Source: Bog-473 sp963838835 | GTDB lineage: Bacteria; Actinomycetota; Acidimicrobiia; Acidimicrobiales; RAAP-2 | Direction: 5' to 3' | Length of the DNA stretch: 64,000 bases | Assembly: GCA_963838835.1 (NCBI GenBank) | Contig: CAWITA010000018.1 | Coordinates: 1 to 64,000, forward strand | Shown here: piece by piece, positions 25,721-34,670 of the stretch | Numbering within the stretch: position 1 is the first letter of the stretch | How the letters are laid out: each line of letters starts with the position of its first letter | Position numbers and translations under genes: made by a program | Notes under the pieces: generated by a model | The model's database searches: none | What the model was told of the DNA's origin: nothing | What the model saw: only the letters and a program-made list of their open reading frames with translations

Positions 25721-25956
25721 CAGGGGATCCGGACGGGAACAGCGGGTCTCGTCATGCCGCAACTCCCTTGTACAAGCTCGTGCCAGTCCAGTCGACCGCT
25801 GAAAATACAGCGTAATCACGGACCGATCACTCACGTCAAGATCCCCAACGGGGTCATGACGTGGAGCCGAGCGGGCTCTGCGCCCACGAGCAGCCAGGTC
25901 AGCTCCGATGCGGAGTTCAGAGCTTGTCCGAAGCCCTACCGGCTGGCCGACCCCCC

Positions 25957-26027
25957 CTTAACTTGTGGAGCACCACTCCCCCACTCGTACAGGTCCTAGA
26001 TGCCGGGTTTCGTGAACACCTCACCAA
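25957..26027 (+). repeat. Imperfect long repeat, copy R2b
   Basis: Second copy of the repeat at 11674-11744, same strand. CTTAACTTGTGGAG, CACCACTCCCCC, GGGTTTCGTGAACACC and TCACCAA match the other copy with point differences. Here it runs on into CCAACCAAAG, like the CCAACC tracts at 14.3, 43.1 and 44.7 kb. Confidence 0.55.
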
Positions 26028-26340
26028 CCAAAGAACTCACCGACTCACTCCTCACTCCCAACCAACTCAGCAACCGACCACCAACTGTGATGTTTCAGAT
26101 TCTCTGGGACAACGGAACCGTCAGACGACAATCCCGGATCCGCCCTGGTAGTTGACAGAGGGTCCAGCTCGAGGTGACGGATCAAGACGCCCTCGTCGTC
26201 GATAGCCCCGACGACGAGGGCGGCAACCTTAATCGCCAAAACCGCTCGAGGCCTCGACGCGTGATCCACCAAGACACCCGCCAACCCCGCCTTCGCCGCG
26301 CGCTTCGTCGGCACCATCCGTCGAGAGTGTCTCGATCATG

Positions 26341-26448
26341 CTGATCTTCCACAGGCGTCAGCACAAAGGCGTGCTCGCGGAGTACGCCGATCACTACAAC
26401 GGACATCGACCGCCTGGTTCACTCGAGCAGGCGCCACCGCTCTGGTGA
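26341..26448 (+). pseudogene. Integrase-core transposase C-terminal scrap
   Basis: Thirty-five codons ending at TGA 26446-26448 read HKGVLAEYADHYNGHRP and SLEQAPPLW, the end of an rve-type transposase core. It matches the style of the 19656-19862 remnant (VLADYLDHCIGQRPHRSLNQ). No upstream catalytic part remains. Confidence 0.55.
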
Positions 26449-26512
26449 GGTGGGCGGCGAAAACTGGCTGCGTGAAGCCCTCAGATGACGTTCTTGGCAC
26501 CCACGGGATCAC

Positions 26513-27526
26513 TCACGTCTTCTGGTGGGCGACCAGACCAGCGGCGACATACGCGGCGTGCACGGCATCACGCTGGGCGTCAGAGAGCGGAGGCTGCGGA
26601 GGCCTCGACCGGGGATAGTCACCGGCGGGCAGGCCGAGCTCGGATGCAGCAGCTTTGAACGCGGAGCCCCAGTGGGTGTATGCCGCGTCGACGTTGGACG
26701 CTCCGAACGCACGATGCAAGTTCGCGATGAGGTCGTCGAGCCCCGAGTCGTACCAGTGGTCGATCGCCTCGGACAGCTTGTCGGACACCAGGAGCTCCCA
26801 CTGCTGGCGGTACATGGGGTTGTCCGGGCGCTCGTAGAGGTACCCGGTGCCACCCAGGATCCCGGGGGCGCTGATGCCCCGTCGCAAGAATCCGCCCCGA
26901 TAGGCCAGCATGTCGCACTCCCAGATGACGAGCTCGGGCGCGATCCGGTGGAGCTCGGCGGAGTGGGAGGGACGGAACATCCCGTTCTTCACGGCGCAGA
27001 TGGCCGGGAACTCCCGCGCCAGGTCCGCACACTGGGCCGGCGTCAGGATCCACCCCGCGGCGTGGGTGTTGAACAATCCGAGGGCGATGTCGGTCCTCTC
27101 GGTGACATAGCGGAAGGTCTCCCGGACGGCCTCGTAGGTCCGGGCCTCGAAGTACGGAGGGATCAGGAAGCAGATGTCGGCACCGATCACGGCCGCATGC
27201 TGAGCCAGCTCGACGGTCTCGAGGACGTTCGTGCTGGCCGGGCAGGCCTCGATCAACGCCGCGGGCTTGAGCGCACGAGTCGCATCGACCGCGACCTCCA
27301 AGAGCCGCTTGCGCTCCTGGGTGCTCAACGCCCAGCACTCGCCGACGAGGCCACCGACCCAGACCCCATCGTGGTCCAACGCGCCGATGCAATGGGCGAT
27401 CAGGCCCCGCAGTGCCTCCTCGTCCACGCGCTCGCCGCCGGGACCGCTGAACGGGGTGTAGAGGGAGTCGACGATGCCCCGAAGCGCGCCGGGAGCCCAT
27501 TCACGAGCGTCTGCTGCGCTGGCCAT
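26513..27526 (-). CDS. DHDPS/NAL-family lyase or hydratase-aldolase
   Basis: A class I (Schiff-base) aldolase-fold enzyme, 337 aa. GLVGECWALSTQERKRLLE is the family's GTTGE-like strand, IPPYFEARTYEAV carries the conserved Tyr, and AVKNGMFRPS carries the Schiff-base Lys. The genomic setting (acyl-CoA dehydrogenases, CoA ligases) argues against lysine synthesis and for a catabolic member such as the hydratase-aldolases of aromatic breakdown, which cut pyruvate from a side chain. That is inference. It is last in a minus-strand unit after the acyl-CoA dehydrogenase pair. Confidence 0.8.
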   Translation of the reverse strand: MASAADAREWAPGALRGIVDSLYTPFSGPGGERVDEEALRGLIAHCIGALDHDGVWVGGLVGECWALSTQERKRLLEVAVDATRALKPAALIEACPASTNVLETVELAQHAAVIGADICFLIPPYFEARTYEAVRETFRYVTERTDIALGLFNTHAAGWILTPAQCADLAREFPAICAVKNGMFRPSHSAELHRIAPELVIWECDMLAYRGGFLRRGISAPGILGGTGYLYERPDNPMYRQQWELLVSDKLSEAIDHWYDSGLDDLIANLHRAFGASNVDAAYTHWGSAFKAAASELGLPAGDYPRSRPPQPPLSDAQRDAVHAAYVAAGLVAHQKT

Positions 27527-27563
27527 GGTTGAACCTCCTTCTGCCGGACGCGAGCGCCCGCGC

Positions 27564-28730
27564 TCATGCCTTGGGCCGGCTGCGTGGCAGGCCGAGTGAC
27601 TGCTCGGAGATGAGGCTACGCAACACCTCGCTGGAGCCGCCGTAGATGGTGCTGGCTACCGCACTCCGAAAGTGATATTCGAACACGCCCCCCGCCACGC
27701 ACTCGGGGTCGGTCCAGTCGGCGGTGCCGAGAGGGCCGACCATATCGAGCACCTCCTTGGACCAGGCGACGTACGTCTCGGGCCCGAACAGTGCCGCGTG
27801 CGGCCCCGGCTTGCCACCGAGTTGCTCGAGGAAGGCCACGCGGATTCCGAGTAGGTCCGCCACCTCAGCGTCGATCGACAGACGGGCCAGGCGCGCCCGG
27901 ACCGTCGGATCCGCGGCAACCGGACGGCCGATCGAATCGGTCGCCGTAGCCACCCAGGCGCGCGCCGACTCGTACAGCTGACGGGTGCGTGAGGACGGCG
28001 CCACGCTCTGCTCGGCCTCGAGCGCGGCACGGATCACGCTCAGCCCGTGATCGGGCTCCCCCACCACCAAATCCTTGGAGACACGGACCTCGTTGTAGAA
28101 GACGATGTTCGTTCGCTCGTAGCCCATGGTGTGGACGGGTTGGATCTCGATGCCGGGGGTGTCCAAGGGGACGAGGAACATGGTCAGGCCGGTGGGGCCG
28201 GTCGATCCAGGCACGCTCCGCGTCAACAAGAAGCAATAGTCGGCCCGGTGCGCGTACGTCGTGAACATCTTCTGCCCGTTGATCACCCATTCCTCGCCGT
28301 CACGGACGGCGCGGGTCTGGCAAGCGAAGACGTCGGAACCCCCTTCGGGTTCGCTGAAACCGAGGCAGATGAGGGTCTTGCCGGCGGCCACGCCCGGAAG
28401 AATCCTGGCCTTGAGGTCCTCGGACGCCAGGGCGCGGACGGCGTTGGCGGCCAGCATGGTGGTGCCAGCGCCGATCGTCGGACCACCGGCGGCACGTATG
28501 GCGCCCAGCACGGACGCCGCTTCAAATGGGTCGAGGCCGGCACCGCCCTGTTCGGGCGGCCAGGTCAGCGCCACCCAACCCCGAGCGCCCATCGCCTCCA
28601 TGAGGGGCCGGTTCACGCCGTCTCCCGAGCGGAGCTCCTCCTCGACGACGGCCGGCGTGACGTGCTCCGCCGCGAACGCCTCGGCCTCCGCCCGGATGCG
28701 TGCGATGTGGGCGGGTTCCTCAAAGTCCAC
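27564..28730 (-). CDS. Acyl-CoA dehydrogenase, subunit of a pair
   Basis: A 388-aa FAD acyl-CoA dehydrogenase. WVALTWPPEQGGAGLDPFE, LICLGFSEPEGGSDVFAC (FAD/substrate strand), GQKMFTTYAHRADYCFLL, and the C-terminal GGSSEVLRSLISEQSLGLPR are clear. Start GTG 28730 overlaps the end of the preceding acyl-CoA dehydrogenase gene by 11 bases. Two adjacent, unequal acyl-CoA dehydrogenases usually make a heterotetramer in steroid and other bulky acyl-CoA breakdown. The long open frame continuing to 29711 is the other gene read out of phase. Confidence 0.9.
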   Translation of the reverse strand: MDFEEPAHIARIRAEAEAFAAEHVTPAVVEEELRSGDGVNRPLMEAMGARGWVALTWPPEQGGAGLDPFEAASVLGAIRAAGGPTIGAGTTMLAANAVRALASEDLKARILPGVAAGKTLICLGFSEPEGGSDVFACQTRAVRDGEEWVINGQKMFTTYAHRADYCFLLTRSVPGSTGPTGLTMFLVPLDTPGIEIQPVHTMGYERTNIVFYNEVRVSKDLVVGEPDHGLSVIRAALEAEQSVAPSSRTRQLYESARAWVATATDSIGRPVAADPTVRARLARLSIDAEVADLLGIRVAFLEQLGGKPGPHAALFGPETYVAWSKEVLDMVGPLGTADWTDPECVAGGVFEYHFRSAVASTIYGGSSEVLRSLISEQSLGLPRSRPKA

Positions 28731-29757
28731 GAGCGCCTCTATCGGGTTCCGTCGCGGCTCCCGACAGGATCCCGTCGGCCAGGGCCAGGAGCTCGCGCCC
28801 GGGGTCGGCCACCGTCGCCGCCCAGGCCTGCGACCTCCGGTAGTAGAGCTGGATGTCGCACTCCTCGGTGAAGCCGTAGCCACCGTGGATGTGCAAGCTG
28901 TGTTGCGCCGCGTGAGAGGCCAGCTCCGCGGCGAAGATGAAGGCCTGGCGGGCGAGCACGTGCGCCTCGGGATCATCGGTTTCGAGGGCCCAGGTCGCCT
29001 TCCAGGCCAAGAGCTGCGCTCCGTCCTTGGCGACCAAAGCGTCAGCCAAGGGATGGGCCACGGCCTGGTAAGCGCCAATGGGGATCCCGAAGGCGCACCG
29101 CTCCCGGGCATAGGCGGCGCCCAGCTCGATGGCCTCGGCGGCCAGGCCGACCAGGGCGGCGGCCCGCAGCACCCGGACCTCGCACAGGGCGCGGAAAAAG
29201 GCCTGCGCCGCGCCCGGCCCGTCGGCAAGCACCTCCACGTCGGAGGCGCCGCCCCAGCGGGCCAGGGGAAGTGAGCCCACGTTCGAGATGAGCCGGGCAT
29301 CCGTTGGCCGGGAGACGGTGACCAGGCGCCCGTCGACGAGCCCGACCACCATGTCAGCCACGGCCCCGTCCGCCAGCACCTGGGTGCGCACGGGGCCTGG
29401 TGCCGGCGGCAACGAGACGAGGCGCGCGCCCTCGAGCGCCAGTCGAAGGAGGTTCTTCGCTCCGCACGCCCCCACGAGTCGGGTGGCGGCGACCGTCTCG
29501 GCCAGGGGAACGGGGGCAAGTCGCCGACCCGCCTCTTCGGCCACCAGGACGAGTTCGAAGAGGCCGGCGCCGGGTCCGCCGAGATCTTCGGCCACACCGA
29601 TGTGGAGCAGGCCGATGTCCGACATGCGCGCCCATAGTGAGGCGTCGTGACCGAGCGGTTCGGCGGCGCGGACGACGTCTGGTGTGCACTCCTTGGCAAA
29701 CAAGGCGGCAAAGGTCTCCCTCAGCGCCTGCTGCTCTTCTGTGAGCCGGAGGTTCAC
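28720..29757 (-). CDS. Acyl-CoA dehydrogenase, smaller partner
   Basis: A 345-aa member starting MNLRLTEEQQALRETFAALFA. It has VAEDLGGPGAGLFELVLVAEEAG, a reduced middle domain without the usual GGSD-type FAD strand, and the C-terminal HIHGGYGFTEECDIQLYYRRSQAW. Such proteins pair with a full-length acyl-CoA dehydrogenase (the next gene) to form shared FAD sites. It is first of three genes transcribed away from the acyl-CoA ligase at 29968, with a CTAGAA palindrome in the shared promoter region. Confidence 0.88.
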   Translation of the reverse strand: MNLRLTEEQQALRETFAALFAKECTPDVVRAAEPLGHDASLWARMSDIGLLHIGVAEDLGGPGAGLFELVLVAEEAGRRLAPVPLAETVAATRLVGACGAKNLLRLALEGARLVSLPPAPGPVRTQVLADGAVADMVVGLVDGRLVTVSRPTDARLISNVGSLPLARWGGASDVEVLADGPGAAQAFFRALCEVRVLRAAALVGLAAEAIELGAAYARERCAFGIPIGAYQAVAHPLADALVAKDGAQLLAWKATWALETDDPEAHVLARQAFIFAAELASHAAQHSLHIHGGYGFTEECDIQLYYRRSQAWAATVADPGRELLALADGILSGAATEPDRGARGL

Positions 29758-29903
29758 TGGTCGCCCGGTCCCCGATGCCTCGGGCGACCGTCGCCCGTGA
29801 GGGCACCATTGGCCCCACGGAGTCGGATGGGATTGTCGGGCACTCTGTTCCCCCCAGCGGATGGACAGCGTCGTTTTGACGTGCTGGCCTGGGGAGAATA
29901 TGC

Positions 29904-29914
29904 TTCTACTAGAA
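29904..29914. promoter_or_regulatory. Candidate operator, site A
   Basis: TTCTACTAGAA is a perfect palindrome (TTCTA-C-TAGAA) in the 210-base gap between the acyl-CoA dehydrogenase pair and the ligase. TACTAGAAA (29907-29915) also occurs at 37487-37495, and a CTAGAA palindrome lies at 34671-34693. It is likely bound by one TetR protein of the cluster. Confidence 0.5.
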
Positions 29915-29967
29915 AGAAAGTCAAGACTGCGCTTGGCTCACTTGGATCCGTGACCTCTCCTCGCCCA

Positions 29968-31608
29968 ATGCCAAGACCGCTGGCCGTCGAGGCCCTCGCT
30001 GCTGAGCTGACCTTGCTGCCGGCCACGGTCCCGGACCTCTTGCAGGCACGCGCCACACGGGCCGACGATGCCGTGCTCATCGCGCCCGGAAGTGGAATGT
30101 CTTTCGGCGAGGCAGACCGGGAGAGCGCCCGCCTGGCGGCGCGCCTCTTGGCCGCGGGGGTCGGGAAGGGGACCCGGCTCGGTGTGCTCTATCCGAACGG
30201 CTGTCCATGGCTCATCGCTTGGCTGGCGGCAGCGCGCATCGGCGCCCTCACCGTTCCCCTCTCCACGTTCGCTCCCGGCCCCGAGCTCGCACGCGCGTTG
30301 CGACACACCGACGTGCACGCCGTCTTGATGGCCGGTTCGTTCGGTGGCGACTTTCTGACCGCCCGGCTCGAGGCCAGCCTTCCGGGGCTCGCCGAGTCAG
30401 GCCCAGACCTCTTTCTCGAGGCGGCGCCGCACCTTCGCTGGGTGTGCGTTGATGGGGGCACTCCCCGCTGGTCGCGGGAGCTCCCGGCTCCTGCTCCGAC
30501 TTCGCTGGTGGAAGAGGCCGAGCGCGAGGTGGTGCCAGCGGACCGGTTGGCGGTGGTCACGACGTCGGGCGCGACCGCAGCGCCCAAGGCGGTCGTCCAC
30601 ACCCACGGATCACTGGTCCGGCATGCCGCCCTCCTGGCGGCACGGCGAGCGCTCGGTCCCGACGACCGCATCTACTCGCCCATGCCGTTCTTCTGGGTCG
30701 GCGGACTCACCATGGTCGTGCTCGCCGCCTACTGCTCCGGCGCCGGCGCCGTGGTCCAAGAGCGCTTCGAGCCGGGCGAAGCCCTTGACCTCATCGAGCG
30801 CGAGCGGGTGACCCAGGTCTCGTGTTGGCCTAACGCCGCCCACCAGCTGGCCGAACACCCGACCTTCCCCCGCCGGGACCTGAGCGCCGTGCGCGGCGGC
30901 ACGCTGCTCGAGGCGCTCCCGCCCGATTCCCGAGCGTCCTCGCCGGATCTCGCCCCCAACGTCTTGGGCATGACCGAGACCGGGGGACCGCACACCGGAT
31001 CCGACGACCCGTACCGGCCGCTGCCCGAGCATCTTCGCGGCACCATCGGCCGCGGCCTCCCCGGCATGGAGCACATCATCGTGTCTCGCGAGACGGGGCT
31101 CCCCCAACCTCTCGGGGAAAAAGGTGAGCTCTTCGTCCGGGGCGCCTTCGTCATGGACGGGATCTACAAGCGCGAGCGCCATGAAGTATTCACGCCGGAC
31201 GGGTGGTATCCGACAGGGGACCTCGGGTGGTTCGGCGCCGACGGGCACCTCCGCTTCGCCGGCCGAGGGGGCACCATGATCAAGACTGGGGGCTCCAACG
31301 TGTCGCCGGCCGAGGTGGAGATGGCGCTCCTCGAGCTGCCCCAAGTGAGTGCCGCCTTCGTGTTCGGGATCCCCGCCGGTGACCGGGGTGAGGACGTGGC
31401 GGCTGTCATCGTCCCCCAAGGGCCGGACCGGCTCGACGTCGACCAGCTCAGAGCCGGCGCACGCTCGCGCCTCTCGGGCTACAAGGTGCCCCGGCGCATC
31501 GAGGTGCTCGACAATGCCGACGTACCCGTGCTCCCGACCGGCAAGGTCGACCTCGCGGCGCTCCGGGAGCTCTTCGGGTCGCGGCGGTTGGGCTCCGAGC
31601 CCGGTTAA
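29968..31608 (+). CDS. AMP-binding acyl-CoA synthetase-like protein
   Basis: A 546-aa adenylate-forming enzyme that activates a carboxylic acid to its CoA thioester. Landmarks are the P-loop VTTSGATAAPKAVVHTHGS, LPPDSRASSPDLAPNVLGMTETGGPHTG (motif A5 region), GWYPTGDLGWF, GRGGTMIKTGGSNVSPAEVE and the late PTGKVDL. The P-loop departs from the usual TSGTTGxPKG (Ala replaces Thr and Gly), so activity or specificity may be unusual. ATG 29968 is chosen; GTG 29950 is an alternative. A second ligase follows after five bases. Confidence 0.85.
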   Translation: MPRPLAVEALAAELTLLPATVPDLLQARATRADDAVLIAPGSGMSFGEADRESARLAARLLAAGVGKGTRLGVLYPNGCPWLIAWLAAARIGALTVPLSTFAPGPELARALRHTDVHAVLMAGSFGGDFLTARLEASLPGLAESGPDLFLEAAPHLRWVCVDGGTPRWSRELPAPAPTSLVEEAEREVVPADRLAVVTTSGATAAPKAVVHTHGSLVRHAALLAARRALGPDDRIYSPMPFFWVGGLTMVVLAAYCSGAGAVVQERFEPGEALDLIERERVTQVSCWPNAAHQLAEHPTFPRRDLSAVRGGTLLEALPPDSRASSPDLAPNVLGMTETGGPHTGSDDPYRPLPEHLRGTIGRGLPGMEHIIVSRETGLPQPLGEKGELFVRGAFVMDGIYKRERHEVFTPDGWYPTGDLGWFGADGHLRFAGRGGTMIKTGGSNVSPAEVEMALLELPQVSAAFVFGIPAGDRGEDVAAVIVPQGPDRLDVDQLRAGARSRLSGYKVPRRIEVLDNADVPVLPTGKVDLAALRELFGSRRLGSEPG

Positions 31609-31613
31609 GAGTC

Positions 31614-33158
31614 GTGGCGAGCACCGTCCCCCACTGCGCCGGTGAGGTGCTCGAGCGGGCGCTCAAAGAGCGGCCGACACGCGAGGCCTTGGTGGCGATC
31701 GACCGCCGGTTCACGTACGAAGAGCTCGACGAGGAGATCGAACGGGCGGCCGCGGCCATCGGGGCTCTGGGCATCGGGGCCGGTGACGTGGTGGCAGTCA
31801 GCCTCCCGAACGCCAGTGACGTCGTCGTGACCTTCCACGCGGTCATGCGGCTCGGCGCCGTGTGGCTGGGGGTCAACGGCAATCTGGCGCCACCCGAAAA
31901 GCGCTACGTCCTCGATGACGCAGGTGCGCAGCTGATGCTGGCGGACGCAGAGGTCGCCGGTGCACTGGCTCGGTCGCCCGCGCCAGCGGACCCACCGGTC
32001 GTCGTGATCTCCGGTGCCGGGGAAGTCGAGTGGCGAGAGCGCCTCTGGGGACACCGGGGCTCCTATCGGCGGATCCGGCGAGACCCGACAGACCTGGCCG
32101 CCATCGCCTACACCAGCGGCACCACCGGGCGGCCCAAGGGCGTGCTCCATTCGCAGCGCAACCTCCTGCTTCCGGGCGCCGTCCTGGTGGCGGCCCGCGT
32201 GTTCGGACCCGAGCTGCGCAAGGGCGACTGCGCCGCGTTGACGATTCTCAACATGCAGGTGACGAGCACGCTGCTCGTCGCGCAGGCCGGAGGGACACAG
32301 ATCGTCATGGACCGCTCCGACCCGCTGGCTGTGGCGCAATGGATCTGGTCCGAGAGGGTCAACGTCTTCTTCGGTGTCCCCACCCTGCTGCAGGGCCTGG
32401 CCCGCTCCGACCAACTCGCACCCGAGGACCTCGCTTCCCTCTCCGACGTGTGGACCGGTGGCACCTTCCTCCCCTCGCCAACCCGGGTCGAGTTCGAGAC
32501 CCGGTTCGGCCGTCGGCCGCACGCAACCTATGGACTCACCGAGATCCCGACCATCGCAACGATCGAGGACCGGGACGATGCGCCGTGCGAGGGATCGAGC
32601 GGGAGGGCCCTCCCCCACCTTGTCGTCGAGGTGCGTGACGACGAGGAGAATGTGCTCCCGGCGGGTCAAGTGGGGACGATCACCGTCCGGGCCGCCAACT
32701 CCGGTCCGTGGGCCGGGCTCTACCATCCCATGCTCGGGTACCTGGGCAACGAAAAAGCCACGTCGGATGCACTGCGCGACGACACGCTCGTGACCGGGGA
32801 CGTCGGGTTCCTCGACGAGTCCGGTCGGCTCTTCGTCACCGACCGACGCGATGCCCTCATCTTGCGCGGCGGCGCCAACGTGTACCCCGCCGAGGTCGAG
32901 CGGGTCCTCCTGCTGATTCCCGGGGTCAAGGGGGCGGCGGTGGTGGGAGTGCCCGACGACCGCCTCGGGCACCGGGTGGCCGCGGCCGTGGAGCTCGATC
33001 CCGACGCTCGGATCGACGAGGCGACACTGGCCGAGTTCTGCGACCGCGAGCTGGCCCGCTACAAGATCCCGGAACGTTGGGCCTTCGCGGAGCTTCCCCG
33101 CAACGCCATGGGCAAGGTCGTCAGGGACCAGGTCGAAGGTTGGTTTCGCTCACCCTGA
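31614..33158 (+). CDS. Fatty-acid/aryl CoA ligase (AMP-binding)
   Basis: A 514-aa acyl-CoA synthetase with canonical motifs: AIAYTSGTTGRPKGVLHSQRN, the substrate loop HATYGLTEIPTIATIEDRD, VTGDVGFLDESGRLFVTDRRDALILRGG, YPAEVERVLLLIPGV, and the catalytic-Lys end PRNAMGKVVRDQV. Start GTG 31614 comes five bases after the previous stop, so both ligases are one transcript. Two ligases side by side suggest activation of the parent acid and of a shortened product, or a division between chain and ring acids; this is inference. Confidence 0.9.
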   Translation: MASTVPHCAGEVLERALKERPTREALVAIDRRFTYEELDEEIERAAAAIGALGIGAGDVVAVSLPNASDVVVTFHAVMRLGAVWLGVNGNLAPPEKRYVLDDAGAQLMLADAEVAGALARSPAPADPPVVVISGAGEVEWRERLWGHRGSYRRIRRDPTDLAAIAYTSGTTGRPKGVLHSQRNLLLPGAVLVAARVFGPELRKGDCAALTILNMQVTSTLLVAQAGGTQIVMDRSDPLAVAQWIWSERVNVFFGVPTLLQGLARSDQLAPEDLASLSDVWTGGTFLPSPTRVEFETRFGRRPHATYGLTEIPTIATIEDRDDAPCEGSSGRALPHLVVEVRDDEENVLPAGQVGTITVRAANSGPWAGLYHPMLGYLGNEKATSDALRDDTLVTGDVGFLDESGRLFVTDRRDALILRGGANVYPAEVERVLLLIPGVKGAAVVGVPDDRLGHRVAAAVELDPDARIDEATLAEFCDRELARYKIPERWAFAELPRNAMGKVVRDQVEGWFRSP

Positions 33159-33172
33159 GCGGGTCGTGGGCC

Positions 33173-33865
33173 TCAGGGCAGACTCGGGTCGTCGTAGGCG
33201 ACGCCGATGCCCGCTGCGCAGAAGCGCCAGAGGTCCTGAGCCGACAGGGCGTCGCTGCCCAGGATCCGGGCGTGCACTGCGGCCAGGACGGTGTGGTGCA
33301 TCAGCAGCCCGGCAGCTTCAGGAGCGAGGTCTGACTTCAGCCGCCCAGTCTGCGCCGCTCCGCGCACGAGCTCCACGACGAGTTCGATCTGTGGGCGCAT
33401 GGTCTGCTCGAGGTCGCTGGGCCGGGTCTCGGCCAAGCGGCTCCTGAAGGTGCTGAGCGCGCGCGAGGCGGGATTCCGATCTGCAGTGAGGTCGTAGAGA
33501 CCCTCGATGTAGGCCCGCACGCGTTCGACTGGGTCACTGGCGGCTTCACAACGCCGTCGCAGCCGGGGTACGACCTCCGTGGCGAGGATGGTGTCGTGCA
33601 CCGCGACGAGGAGGTCGTCCTTGCTGGCGAAGAACTTGTAAAAGGTCCGAATGGACATGCGCGAGCGGTCGATGACTTCTTGCACTGTGAAGTCCGTCGT
33701 GCCGCGCTCTTGCATGAGCTCCATGGCGGCGGCTACAAACCGATCGCTCCGATCCTGCGCCCGCTCACGGGCGCTGGTCAACGAGCGCTCGACGCTGTTC
33801 TTCTTCCATGCCGGCATGTTCTCTGCATCGAGCACACGTCGCTTCGCCTTCTGTCCGTCGGGCAT
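33173..33865 (-). CDS. TetR-family transcriptional regulator
   Basis: A 230-aa regulator. The HTH is in residues about 40-80 (RFVAAAMELMQERGTTDFTVQEVI, then MSIRTFYKFFASKDDLL). The C-terminal domain is helical and regulatory (EQTMRPQIELVVELVRGAAQ). ATG 33865 follows AAAGGCGAGG. It lies 11 bases downstream of the alpha/beta hydrolase gene, in the same minus-strand unit, whose promoter contains a CTAGAA palindrome. It probably controls the surrounding catabolic genes in response to an acyl-CoA. Confidence 0.85.
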   Translation of the reverse strand: MPDGQKAKRRVLDAENMPAWKKNSVERSLTSARERAQDRSDRFVAAAMELMQERGTTDFTVQEVIDRSRMSIRTFYKFFASKDDLLVAVHDTILATEVVPRLRRRCEAASDPVERVRAYIEGLYDLTADRNPASRALSTFRSRLAETRPSDLEQTMRPQIELVVELVRGAAQTGRLKSDLAPEAAGLLMHHTVLAAVHARILGSDALSAQDLWRFCAAGIGVAYDDPSLP

Positions 33866-33876
33866 GTCCTCGCCTT

Positions 33877-34629
33877 TCAGCCCGTTGCACTTAGACCACC
33901 GGCAGCAGGCTGGCCGAGGAAACTGCGAAGGATCTCGGCCACCTCGTCGGGGTGACTCTTGTGCACCGCGTGGGTTGCTCCATCGACGACCACCAATCGG
34001 GAGCGTTCGTGGTGCTCCTCCATCACCTGTGCCTGACGGATGCGGCGAGGGTCGTCCTCGCTTCCGGCCACCAGCAGCACCGGACATCGTATGGCGGCGA
34101 TCTGCGCCAGATCCGCTTTGGGGCGCGCCGAAGCGCGTTGGCACAGTTCAAGCATGACCTCGAGCCAGTGATCCTCGCCATGCGTCTCTGCGTGCAGTCG
34201 TCGCAGCGACTCGGGCCAGGTAGCGACGAGGCCTGCACGGGTGGGAACGCTCGACTTCGGATCGCCCAGGCCCGGGCTCAGCAGGACGAGGCTGCGACAG
34301 GTACCCGGATGGGTGAGCTCGAGATCGAGGGCGACCTCGGCACCGAAGGAAAAACCCATCACGTGCGGACGCCCGAGATCGAGCGCATCTACGAGGGCGA
34401 GGAGATCGCTCACCACATACTCGATGCCCACGGCACCAGGGCGGTGCTCCGACCTGCGGTGACTCCTCAGGTCGGGCATCACGAGCTGGAAGCTGTCCGA
34501 GAGCCGGCCGGCAAGCTTGCTCCACTCATGCATTCCAGCACCGGTCGCGCCGTGGACACAGAGGATCGGCTCGCCGCTCCCGATCATCTCGTAGTGAAGG
34601 GTGAGGCCATCGCTGACGTAGGTCGCCAT
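33877..34629 (-). CDS. Alpha/beta hydrolase
   Basis: A 250-aa hydrolase. PILCVHGATGAGMHEWS holds the oxyanion site, HVMGFSFGAEVALDLEL the nucleophile elbow (Ser in GFSFG), LLVAGSEDDPRRI the acid, and DGATHAVHKSHPDEV the His. The fold matches meta-cleavage product hydrolases and 3-oxoadipate enol-lactonases, but the exact reaction is not decided. The frame reaches a TTG at 34644; ATG 34629 is the better start. It is the first gene after operator-like site B and is followed by a TetR gene. Confidence 0.85.
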   Translation of the reverse strand: MATYVSDGLTLHYEMIGSGEPILCVHGATGAGMHEWSKLAGRLSDSFQLVMPDLRSHRRSEHRPGAVGIEYVVSDLLALVDALDLGRPHVMGFSFGAEVALDLELTHPGTCRSLVLLSPGLGDPKSSVPTRAGLVATWPESLRRLHAETHGEDHWLEVMLELCQRASARPKADLAQIAAIRCPVLLVAGSEDDPRRIRQAQVMEEHHERSRLVVVDGATHAVHKSHPDEVAEILRSFLGQPAAGGLSATG

Positions 34630-34670
34630 GGTGTGCAGCTTCAAGACCGGGGTTGGATCATTAGATTCTC

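Larger units (their letters stand above)
25721..26512. other. Intergenic region with repeat R2b and a transposase scrap
   Basis: Lies upstream of the operon ending at 19903. It holds repeat R2b (25957-26027), a CCAACC-rich stretch, and the tail of a transposase (26341-26448). Minus-strand frames at 26045-26317 and 26182-26406 do not look like known proteins. The operon promoter must lie between about 25721 and 25950. Confidence 0.5.

Noticed and set aside
26513..27526. dapA (lysine biosynthesis)
   Set aside because: No other lysine genes are nearby, and the gene is in a catabolic unit with acyl-CoA dehydrogenases; the family contains many lyases with other roles.
27564..29711. A 715-residue acyl-CoA dehydrogenase fusion
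   Set aside because: Its first half is the upstream acyl-CoA dehydrogenase gene read in the wrong frame; the real start is GTG 28730.
30610..32972. Large minus-strand ORFs opposite the two CoA ligases
   Set aside because: Their residues are the reverse-strand shadow of highly GC-biased codons; the plus-strand ligases carry every expected motif.
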